The notes below the pieces were generated by a model that was given only the letters and a program-made list of their open reading frames with translations, ran no database searches and had not been told where the DNA came from. Below are positions 1 through 4,823 of a stretch of 5,323 bases of DNA, piece after piece. The DNA lies in contig NZ_ONER01000097.1 of the NCBI RefSeq assembly GCF_900316895.1, positions 1-5,323 of the forward strand. The letters are read 5' to 3'. Each line of letters begins with the position of its first letter. Position 1 is the first letter of the stretch. Position numbers and translations under genes: made by a program. The DNA is from an uncultured Methanobrevibacter sp. (lineage in GTDB: Archaea; Methanobacteriota; Methanobacteria; Methanobacteriales; Methanobacteriaceae).

Positions 1-249
1 CCAATTGAAGTAAAAACCGTTGACGGTTTCCAGGGAAGGGAAAAGGAAATCATAATAATCTCAACTGTCAGAAGCAATGACAATGGAAATATAGGATTTT
101 TAAGTGATTTGAGAAGATTGAATGTTGCAATAACCCGTGCCAAACGTAAGCTAATCATCATCGGTAACATAGACACCCTAATAACAAATCCGACATATGA
201 AAGACTGATAAAATTCTGTGAAGAAGAAAACTTGCTGGTAAAAGTTTAG
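1..249 (+). CDS. Superfamily 1 DNA/RNA helicase, Upf1/Dna2/IGHMBP2-like, C-terminal end (5' truncated by window)
   Basis: The open frame enters from the left edge and ends with TAG at 247-249, leaving 82 residues. They contain two diagnostic helicase motifs of the Upf1/Dna2/IGHMBP2 branch of superfamily 1. Motif V reads TVDGFQGREKE (visible residues 6-16) and motif VI reads RRLNVAITRAKRK (38-50), whose arginine in ITRAK is the expected ATP-contacting residue. The following LIIIGN strand is also typical of the RecA2 domain. In this family the protein uses ATP to unwind or translocate on nucleic acid; archaeal members are cytoplasmic and generally lack an assigned substrate. The Walker A and B motifs and any nuclease domain lie outside the window, so the exact subfamily cannot be settled. 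The stop codon sits inside a hairpin at 241-264. Confidence 0.88.
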   Translation, partial: PIEVKTVDGFQGREKEIIIISTVRSNDNGNIGFLSDLRRLNVAITRAKRKLIIIGNIDTLITNPTYERLIKFCEEENLLVKV

Positions 250-264
250 GCATACCTAAACTTT
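241..264 (+). repeat. Perfect 10-bp inverted repeat over the helicase stop codon
   Basis: AAAGTTTAGG (241-250), a CATA loop and CCTAAACTTT (255-264) form an uninterrupted 10-bp stem with a 4-nt loop. It includes the TAG stop (247-249), and its right arm runs directly into the TATA-like box at 262-269. It could be a 3'-end hairpin of the helicase mRNA, although no T-tract follows directly. It could also be a DNA operator overlapping the downstream promoter. The repeat is plain in the sequence; its role is inference. Confidence 0.85.
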
Positions 265-269
265 ATATA
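262..269 (+). promoter_or_regulatory. Candidate archaeal TATA box (P1) facing the argG upstream region
   Basis: TTTATATA at 262-269, preceded by an A-rich stretch (TAAAC) that could act as a BRE, closely matches the box seen in methanogen promoters. Archaeal transcription usually starts about 25 nt downstream of the box centre, which predicts a start near 288-294 (around the A at 292). No gene begins there. The transcript would be either a long argG leader or a separate small RNA. Because the right arm of the 241-264 inverted repeat overlaps this box, access for TBP could be regulated. Confidence 0.5.
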
Positions 270-315
270 CTATGAAAACCTAACTATAATCAAGGACGAA
301 ACACAATTCCTCCAT

Positions 316-383
316 ACTCTTAATTGAGGTTTCCATATTACCACACATATAACTTTCAACCTCAATTTCCCTCAATTAAGAGT
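316..383. repeat. 14-bp perfect inverted repeat with an extra third half-copy
   Basis: ACTCTTAATTGAGG (316-329) and CCTCAATTAAGAGT (370-383) are exact reverse complements separated by 40 bp. A third copy, AACCTCAATT (358-367), is the exact complement of 322-331. The core CCTCAATT therefore occurs twice in direct orientation exactly 10 bp apart (360-367 and 370-377) and once inverted (322-329). Spacing of one helical turn is typical of protein-binding sites on one DNA face, while the complementarity equally allows alternative RNA stems. Confidence 0.9.
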
Positions 384-397
384 TTTCTTCTGTCAAC

Positions 398-404
398 TTT
401 TTTT
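398..404 (+). terminator. Candidate T-tract terminator before the argG promoter
   Basis: Seven consecutive T residues at 398-404 follow the 14-bp stem ending at 383 and a T-rich stretch (TTTTCTTCT). Archaeal RNA polymerase can terminate at oligo-T on the non-template strand even without a hairpin. If used, it would end a P1 transcript before argG and separate it from the proximal argG promoter. The gap of 14 nt between stem and T-tract is longer than in bacterial intrinsic terminators. Confidence 0.4.
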
Positions 405-413
405 AGATAATAA

Positions 414-421
414 TTAAATAC
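414..421 (+). promoter_or_regulatory. argG: Candidate TATA box of the argG promoter (P2)
   Basis: TTAAATAC at 414-421 lies in an AT-rich stretch and resembles the TTTAAATA-type boxes of Methanobacteriales. It predicts a start around 442-444, inside the palindrome at 441-454, giving argG a leader of about 30 nt that carries its ribosome binding site. The neighbourhood is so AT-rich that other boxes (for example ATTAAAAATA at 423-432) cannot be excluded. Confidence 0.45.
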
Positions 422-440
422 TATTAAAAATAGAAATATC

Positions 441-454
441 AATGAATATTCATT
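441..454. promoter_or_regulatory. argG: 14-bp perfect palindrome at the predicted argG start site, possible operator
   Basis: AATGAATATTCATT is a perfect 14-bp palindrome whose end lies 19 bp before the argG start codon and which covers the transcription start predicted from the 414-421 box. Archaeal repressors often bind at or just after the start site. The half-sites TGAAT/ATTCA are those of bacterial ARG boxes, but they abut here instead of being spaced by 4 bp, so a true ArgR site is not supported. Function is inference. Confidence 0.4.
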
Positions 455-462
455 CTTATTAC

Positions 463-468
463 GGTGAT
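463..468 (+). promoter_or_regulatory. argG: argG ribosome binding site
   Basis: GGTGAT matches the 3' end of archaeal 16S rRNA (complement of ATCACC) and stands 5 nt before the ATG at 474, which fixes the argG start. Confidence 0.8.
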
Positions 469-473
469 TAATT

Positions 474-1652
474 ATGACTGATAAAGTAGTTTTAGCATTC
501 AGCGGAGGTTTAGACACCTCTGTCTGCGTTAAATTATTAGAAGAAAAATATGACTATGAAGTAATTACTGCATGTGTAGATGTAGGACAAGGCGAAGAAG
601 AAATGGAAAAAGCAAAAACCATGGCCTCAAAAATAGGTGGGCTCAAACACTACAACATAGACGCAAAAGAAGAATTCGCAAATGAATACATCTCACGTGG
701 AATTAAGGCAAATGCAGAATACGAAGGATATCCATTAAGCACTGCACTTGCAAGACCATTAATTGCACAAAAAATTATAGAAGTAGCTGAAAAAGAAGGG
801 GCAGTCGCAATTGCACACGGCTGTACCGGAAAAGGAAACGACCAGTTCAGATTCGAAGCGGTCATTCTTGCAATGTCAGATTTGGACATTGTCGCACCAA
901 TCAGAGAAATGAATCTGACAAGAACCGAAGAAAAGGCATATGCTGAATCCAAAGGAATCGAATTAAGCTACGATAAAATTTACAGTATTGATGAAAACCT
1001 CTGGGGAAGAGCAATTGAAGGAGACGTATTGGAAGATCCTGCAAACGAACCTCCTGAAGACATCTACGAATGGACCAAATCATGGGAAGACGCAAACGAC
1101 GAACCTGAAAAGGTATCCATCGAATTTGAAGAAGGTGTTCCAGTAGCCATAAACGGCGAAATGATGCCATTGGTCCAATTGATTGAAAAAGCAAATGAAA
1201 TTGCTGGAAACAATGCTCTCGGTAGAGTGGACACCATTGAAAACAGAATGATCGGTCTTAAAAGCAGAGAAATCTATGAAACCCCTGGTGCAAAATTGTT
1301 AATCGCTGCACACGAAGCCTTAGAGGAATTGGTATTGACAACCGATGAGCTAAGATTTGCAGAATACATGTCAACATTATATGCGGATTTAGTCTACAGG
1401 GCACTCTGGCAAGAACCATTAAGAGAAGACCTAGACCAAGCAATCGACAAGATGCAGGAAAGAGTAAGCGGAGAAGTCGTCATGAAATTATTCAAAGGCT
1501 CAATCCAACCTATTATCAGAAAATCTCCATTCAGCTTACACAGCATCGAACAAATTACCTTTGAAGACAAAGAAACCGAGCAAAGCGAAGTTGAAGGTAT
1601 GATTAAATACCACGGTCTTCAAGCTGCAAATTACCAAAAATTAAACAGATAG
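474..1652 (+). CDS. argG: Argininosuccinate synthase
   Basis: This 392-residue protein condenses citrulline and aspartate, driven by ATP cleavage to AMP and pyrophosphate, to give argininosuccinate, the penultimate step of arginine synthesis in the cytoplasm. Family signatures occur in order: the PP-loop SGGLDTS (residues 10-16) that grips ATP; VDVGQGEE (35-42); YPLSTALARP (86-95); AHGCTGKGNDQFRFE (114-128), which binds substrate and ATP; SIDENLWGRAIE (171-182); and the C-terminal block running from RVDTIENRMIG (251-261) to YETPGA (268-273). Length is normal for the family, close to 400, and no key residue is missing. The ATG at 474 has a GGTGAT ribosome binding site 5 nt upstream. The gene appears monocistronic, with its own promoter, an unusual upstream region and a terminator, and is not flanked by other arg genes. 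The next enzyme, argininosuccinate lyase (argH), must be elsewhere. Confidence 0.98.
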   Translation: MTDKVVLAFSGGLDTSVCVKLLEEKYDYEVITACVDVGQGEEEMEKAKTMASKIGGLKHYNIDAKEEFANEYISRGIKANAEYEGYPLSTALARPLIAQKIIEVAEKEGAVAIAHGCTGKGNDQFRFEAVILAMSDLDIVAPIREMNLTRTEEKAYAESKGIELSYDKIYSIDENLWGRAIEGDVLEDPANEPPEDIYEWTKSWEDANDEPEKVSIEFEEGVPVAINGEMMPLVQLIEKANEIAGNNALGRVDTIENRMIGLKSREIYETPGAKLLIAAHEALEELVLTTDELRFAEYMSTLYADLVYRALWQEPLREDLDQAIDKMQERVSGEVVMKLFKGSIQPIIRKSPFSLHSIEQITFEDKETEQSEVEGMIKYHGLQAANYQKLNR

Positions 1653-1682
1653 CTTTAAGCTATCATTTTACTTCTTTTTTTT
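1648..1682 (+). terminator. argG: argG terminator (hairpin plus T8), possibly bidirectional
   Basis: GATAGCTT (1648-1655) pairs exactly with AAGCTATC (1657-1664), realistically a 6-bp stem with a 5-nt loop. It overlaps the argG stop codon and is followed by TTTTACTTC and eight T residues at 1675-1682. The T-tract lies inside the convergent helicase gene, where its complement encodes Lys codons near the C-terminus. On the minus strand the same hairpin is followed by TTTAATTTTTGG, so it may also end helicase transcription. Confidence 0.7.
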
Positions 1683-3315
1683 GAACCGCTTCAGTGAAAT
1701 ACTCATTGAAAAATCCACGGTTATATTCGAACAGTTGCTTAAAGCTGGAATCGATTATATACATTACACACCAATCATCCATGTCACGTATTCCACGTCC
1801 GTACGCCTGCATCAGAGCCATTACGGTCTGGTAGTAGAACCATTTAGGATCAAGATCCCTTCTGTACTTGACCTGCTCATTCAACTGAGGATAAGGAATT
1901 TTAAAAACAATCTGGAAACGGCACAAATCACCCTTAAAGTCCACACCATCCTTTATTGAAGCACCTATAAGAACCAGATTCTCCTTTGATTGGGTAAAGT
2001 CTTTCAGAACAACGTTTCTATCCCCACCTCCAACGAACACCAGCGGATAATCCTTCAGCTGTTCCATAATCCAGAATGCCTGTTCATTGCTTGATGTGTG
2101 GATAACTCCCTTTTCGTTTGAGTGCTTATCCAAAAGCTCCCTGATTTTTTTGATGGCCCTTGGATTTTTCCAATTCGGAATCTTTCCCCGTCTTCTGCCG
2201 CTCATCCTGCCTACAAAATCAGTATATATTGGCCTGTTGGCTACGTCAAAAGGAGATTTTTCATAAATATAATAAGTCTCGTCAGGATTGATATTGTTCC
2301 ACTCGCAGAACTTGTCCTTGCTTCCCAAGGTTCCGGTCAGGAATATGCAGACATTTCCCAAACTCAATAACTCTTTAGTATCATCAACAACCGAATATGG
2401 CTTGAATTCTGCTGAAATATCCATCTGGTTGCTTAATATGCTGTCCTTGTTCGGCAAATCAATGATTAACTCCTTGTGTGTCAAACCCAAGGCAATTGAA
2501 GCGAATGATTTCATGTCCTGCTCCAGATTCTGCTTTTCAACATAATCAAAATTTGAATATTTTGAAGGATCGCTTTCAAACTCATCCAAGGTAACCTGGA
2601 CGGTTTTGTTTGCATCTCCCTCAATTTTTTTAATCCTCTTTTTGCATTCCTTAATCAGATCATCGCACAGCCTTGTCCAGTACTCGGGATTTCTTTTCAA
2701 ATCGTTGATTGATTTTGTCCCGTGCATTATCGGCTCGAAAATGTCTATTCCGAACTTTGTTGAAATGTATTCACGGTCAAGCTCTGAGGAGGATAACATC
2801 AGCATCTTGCGCTCCAAATTATGGGCCTCATCCAGAATCAGCAATTCCCTTGAATCCAAAAGGGGATTGGCCACCCCTGCATAGTACAGGAAATCATAGT
2901 TTGTAATGACATTCTTGGCTTCCTGGGCCTTTTTGAATGCCTTTTGGAACCTGCAGGTGGTGCATCTTCTTAGATTATACTCTGCCTTGATGCAGAAGTC
3001 ACAATATCCCTTATAGTTACATTTATAGTTTCCACGACCTTTTATTTCAACTAGCATATCTCCGAAATCGTCAAAATACTGTTCCTGGAGCTGTTTTGTC
3101 ATTGTCAGAATATAGGAATCATCATACATGTTTGCAAGGGTTGTGGCGATTGCACTTTTACCTATTCCAGTTCCCGCCTCAAGGATTATGTATTTAAAGC
3201 CTTTTTTAATTGCGAAATTGATTTCATTGATTAACCTGATCTGGCTGTTTCTGGGATTGTACCTCGGCAGGGACCAGTAAACCATCCAATCAAGATTTGA
3301 ATCATTGTTTTCCAT
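1663..3315 (-). CDS. Rad3/XPD/DinG-like superfamily 2 DEAH helicase with putative Fe-S cysteine cluster
   Basis: This 550-residue protein is an ATP-dependent helicase, probably 5'-3' on DNA as known for Rad3/XPD/DinG enzymes. Motif I is EAGTGIGKSA (residues 46-55), motif II is LDEAHN (161-166), motif III is FLTGTLGS (325-332), motif IV is around VIHTSSNEQA (404-413), motif V is around IKDGVDFKG (454-462) and motif VI is QAYGRGIRD (503-511). Between motifs I and II lie C99, C105, C108, C118 and C121, the position of the 4Fe-4S domain of this family. Residues about 190-310 would be the Arch-like insertion. The ATG at 3313-3315 is preferred because GAGG lies 7 nt upstream; an upstream TTG (3340-3342) would add nine residues but has no such support. 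The gene converges on argG with a 10-bp gap and diverges from the sirtuin gene. It could serve repair or replication; it need not be the XPD orthologue. Confidence 0.9.
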   Translation of the reverse strand: MENNDSNLDWMVYWSLPRYNPRNSQIRLINEINFAIKKGFKYIILEAGTGIGKSAIATTLANMYDDSYILTMTKQLQEQYFDDFGDMLVEIKGRGNYKCNYKGYCDFCIKAEYNLRRCTTCRFQKAFKKAQEAKNVITNYDFLYYAGVANPLLDSRELLILDEAHNLERKMLMLSSSELDREYISTKFGIDIFEPIMHGTKSINDLKRNPEYWTRLCDDLIKECKKRIKKIEGDANKTVQVTLDEFESDPSKYSNFDYVEKQNLEQDMKSFASIALGLTHKELIIDLPNKDSILSNQMDISAEFKPYSVVDDTKELLSLGNVCIFLTGTLGSKDKFCEWNNINPDETYYIYEKSPFDVANRPIYTDFVGRMSGRRRGKIPNWKNPRAIKKIRELLDKHSNEKGVIHTSSNEQAFWIMEQLKDYPLVFVGGGDRNVVLKDFTQSKENLVLIGASIKDGVDFKGDLCRFQIVFKIPYPQLNEQVKYRRDLDPKWFYYQTVMALMQAYGRGIRDMDDWCVMYIIDSSFKQLFEYNRGFFNEYFTEAVQKKEVK

Positions 3316-3322
3316 GAAAATG

Positions 3323-3326
3323 CCTC
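3323..3326 (-). promoter_or_regulatory. Ribosome binding site deciding the helicase start
   Basis: On the minus strand GAGG stands 7 nt before the ATG at 3315 and matches the archaeal anti-Shine-Dalgarno. It favours this ATG over the in-frame TTG at 3342. Confidence 0.7.
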
Positions 3327-3344
3327 GCAATTTTAATAACAAGT

Positions 3345-3358
3345 TAATAATATTATTA
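3345..3358. repeat. 14-bp AT-only palindrome in the divergent intergenic region
   Basis: TAATAATATTATTA is a perfect palindrome made only of A and T. It covers the transcription start predicted for the helicase from the box at 3371-3378. The word GTTAATAATAT occurs at 3343-3353 and again at 3414-3424, just before the sirtuin start. The low complexity means chance is a serious explanation. Confidence 0.4.
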
Positions 3359-3370
3359 TGTGAAATATCA

Positions 3371-3378
3371 TATTTAAA
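3371..3378 (-). promoter_or_regulatory. Candidate TATA box of the Rad3-like helicase gene
   Basis: On the minus strand this reads TTTAAATA, preceded by AAACT. A start about 25 nt downstream falls near 3349-3351 and gives a leader of about 35 nt containing the GAGG ribosome binding site. It lies 2 bp from the candidate box of the divergent sirtuin gene. Confidence 0.5.
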
Positions 3379-3380
3379 AG

Positions 3381-3388
3381 TTTATTTG
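3381..3388 (+). promoter_or_regulatory. Candidate TATA box of the sirtuin gene
   Basis: TTTATTTG preceded by AAAAG (3376-3380) is the best-placed box in good context on the plus strand and predicts a start near 3410, leaving a leader of about 25 nt without any Shine-Dalgarno. A weaker box such as TTAATATTT (3405-3413) would place the start at or next to the ATG at 3435, giving a leaderless mRNA. The sequence does not decide between them. Confidence 0.35.
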
Positions 3389-3434
3389 TGAATCGAGGGA
3401 AAAATTAATATTTGTTAATAATATAAATAATAAT

Positions 3435-4163
3435 ATGTCTAAAATTAGCCAATTACAAGAAATCATCAACTCATCAGACAATATAGTGTTTTTTGGAGGC
3501 GCAGGAGTTTCAACAGAAAGCGGAATACCTGACTTCAGGTCTGAAAGCGGAATTTTCAAAAGTTTGGAAAAATATGGCGACACTCCAGAAAACCTTGTTT
3601 CACACAGCTACTACATGGACCATACAGAGGAGTTTTTTGCATATTACAAAGACAATCTTGTTTTCAGAGATGCAGAACCCAATGCTGCCCATTTAAAGTT
3701 AGCTGAATTGGAAAATGCGGGAAAACTGAAAGCAGTAATCACCCAAAACATCGACGGTCTCCATCAAAAGGCAGGCAGCAGGGAAGTTTTGGAGCTTCAC
3801 GGATCCATCCATAGAAACTACTGCCAGATTTGCGGGAAAAAATATTCATTGGATTACATTTTAGAAAGTGATGGAATTCCAAGGTGCGAATGCGGTGGAA
3901 TTGTAAAGCCTGATGTGGTGTTATACGAAGAGCCATTGAACAATGCGGTTTTAAGCTTTGCAATTGATTACATCCAGAATGCAGAAACATTAATCATCGG
4001 CGGAACTTCACTTGTCGTTTATCCTGCTGCAGGTCTGATAAACTACTTCAACGGAAAAAATCTAGTGCTAATCAACAAAAGCGAAACGCCCTATGATGAT
4101 GCAGCAAGTTTAGTCATCAACGATGCCATCGGCGAAACTCTTTCCCAAATCAAAATCCAATGA
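3435..4163 (+). CDS. cobB: Sir2-family NAD-dependent protein deacylase (sirtuin)
   Basis: This 242-residue protein has the full sirtuin core. GAGVSTESGIPDFRS (22-36) and TQNIDGLH (103-110) bind NAD; His122 in LELHGS is the catalytic base; C130, C133, C151 and C153 (CxxC and CxC) should hold the structural zinc; KPDVVLYEE (158-166) and GTSLVVYPA (190-198) complete the cleft. Family enzymes transfer acetyl or other acyl groups from lysine to NAD-derived ADP-ribose, releasing nicotinamide. The KPDVVLYEE version and the absence of an obvious acyl-pocket Tyr-Arg pair suggest a class U-like deacetylase rather than a desuccinylase; this is inference. Possible archaeal substrates include chromatin proteins or acyl-CoA synthetases. 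The start at 3435 agrees with the family's N-terminus, but no Shine-Dalgarno precedes it. The last 54 bp overlap sfsA on the opposite strand. Confidence 0.95.
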   Translation: MSKISQLQEIINSSDNIVFFGGAGVSTESGIPDFRSESGIFKSLEKYGDTPENLVSHSYYMDHTEEFFAYYKDNLVFRDAEPNAAHLKLAELENAGKLKAVITQNIDGLHQKAGSREVLELHGSIHRNYCQICGKKYSLDYILESDGIPRCECGGIVKPDVVLYEEPLNNAVLSFAIDYIQNAETLIIGGTSLVVYPAAGLINYFNGKNLVLINKSETPYDDAASLVINDAIGETLSQIKIQ

Positions 4164-4823
4164 TTCGGAAATCAGTTCAATACCCGAAAGTTGATTGTCA
4201 CAGCGATAGACAAGTATTTCAACTCCTGCATCATATGCCTCGTTTAATGTTTGGCTGAAAACAGGGTCATTTTCCCAGTTGGGCCTGAAGAATTTTCCTA
4301 TAGGATGCTGTATCAGAAAAAACACCGCACACCTGTTTCCATCCTTTTTAAGTTTAATCAGCTCTTTCAGGTGTTTTGCACCCCTTTCGGTTGGCGCATC
4401 GGGAAATCTTGCCTCACCATCGACAATCAATGTCACTCCCTTGACTTCAACATAACATTCTTCTTTTTCATTTGCCAAGTATATGTCTATCCGTGAGTTG
4501 TCGACTGTCTTTTCCCTTTGGTGATGATCATAGCCAGCAAGCTCCTTTATTTTACCGTCAATAATTGCATCATATACAATGCTATTGGCCTGCTGTGAGT
4601 AAAGTGATACCAATGCCCCCTTGTTCTCAACGAAGTGCAGGGAGAATTTTGTCTTGCGGTTCAGATTGTCAGAGGGCTTAAGCCAGACCACTGCATCTTC
4701 AACCAACAGTTCCTTGCATCTGCCGGTATTTGGCACATGTGCAATCTCCAAACAGCCATCCACCTCAACCTCGGCAATGAACCTGTTCGGACGATTCTTA
4801 AATATTCCCCTAATGTAATCCAT
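4110..4823 (-). CDS. sfsA: SfsA family protein (sugar fermentation stimulation protein homologue)
   Basis: This 237-residue protein matches SfsA over its whole length (E. coli SfsA is 234). The N-terminal part with RPNRFIAEVEVDG (11-23) and HVPNTGRCKELL (29-40) corresponds to the OB-like domain. The C-terminal part carries NSRIDIYL (109-116) and CYVEVKGVTL (123-132), where D113, E126 and K128 fit a PD-(D/E)XK nuclease-type centre, followed by FPDAPTERGAKHLKEL (140-155). The name comes from an E. coli effect on maltose use and DNA binding; the role in archaea is not established, and a nucleic-acid function is inferred from the fold. The ATG at 4823 lies inside the end of the dehydratase gene (14-bp overlap), with GTGAT 5 nt upstream, pointing to translational coupling. 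About 11 residues beyond the usual end (LGKSFADGIVDD) fall in the overlap with the sirtuin gene. Confidence 0.94.
   Translation of the reverse strand: MDYIRGIFKNRPNRFIAEVEVDGCLEIAHVPNTGRCKELLVEDAVVWLKPSDNLNRKTKFSLHFVENKGALVSLYSQQANSIVYDAIIDGKIKELAGYDHHQREKTVDNSRIDIYLANEKEECYVEVKGVTLIVDGEARFPDAPTERGAKHLKELIKLKKDGNRCAVFFLIQHPIGKFFRPNWENDPVFSQTLNEAYDAGVEILVYRCDNQLSGIELISESLDFDLGKSFADGIVDD

Larger units (their letters stand above)
291..404 (+). ncRNA. Candidate small RNA or terminated leader with two mutually exclusive hairpins
   Basis: Read from the predicted P1 start to the 7-T tract at 398-404, this gives an RNA of about 114 nt with no worthwhile reading frame on the sense strand. Its left arm (316-331) can form a 10-bp stem with 358-367 (loop 26 nt) or a 14-bp stem with 370-383 (loop 40 nt), but not both. 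The nearer partner is transcribed first and the longer stem can displace it just before the T-tract, as in an attenuator or a kinetic switch. No known RNA family is recognised; C/D-box motifs and tRNA-like folds are not evident. Existence of the transcript is inference from promoter, fold and T-tract. The alternative is a DNA operator cluster of the repeated word CCTCAATT. Confidence 0.3.

Noticed and set aside
280..348. A 22-codon frame on the minus strand (ATG at 348, TAG at 280, starting MCGNMETS) within the argG upstream region.
   Set aside because: Very short, ribosome-binding-like GAGGT is about 10 nt away and is part of the inverted repeat itself, and no homology is recognisable. Not enough to call a small protein.
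316..383. A miniature transposable element with 14-bp terminal inverted repeats.
   Set aside because: No flanking target-site duplication is visible, the internal segment is only 40 bp, and a third partial copy of the arm does not fit a simple element.
316..383. A CRISPR repeat pair.
   Set aside because: The copies are inverted rather than direct, too short, and lack regular spacers; no cas gene is nearby.
441..454. Reading the palindrome as a canonical ArgR ARG box.
   Set aside because: The half-sites TGAAT and ATTCA abut directly, whereas ARG boxes have a 4-bp spacer, and I cannot show an ArgR in this organism. Kept only as a generic operator candidate.
650..952. Long open frames on the strand opposite argG (for example 650-952 and 901-1194 minus).
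   Set aside because: They lie wholly inside a strongly conserved gene, show no family motifs and are explained by argG codon bias.
3316..3342. TTG start at 3342 for the Rad3-like helicase.
   Set aside because: It lacks a ribosome binding site, and the GAGG motif is correctly placed only for the ATG at 3315.
3345..3424. The repeated GTTAATAATAT words as a firm regulatory motif.
   Set aside because: The sequence is almost entirely A and T, so an 11-bp repeat can arise by chance; retained only as a minor observation.
4164..4188. Hairpin TTCGG/CCGAA as a terminator for the sirtuin gene.
   Set aside because: The stem is 5 bp with a 15-nt loop, lies inside sfsA and is not followed by a T-tract.
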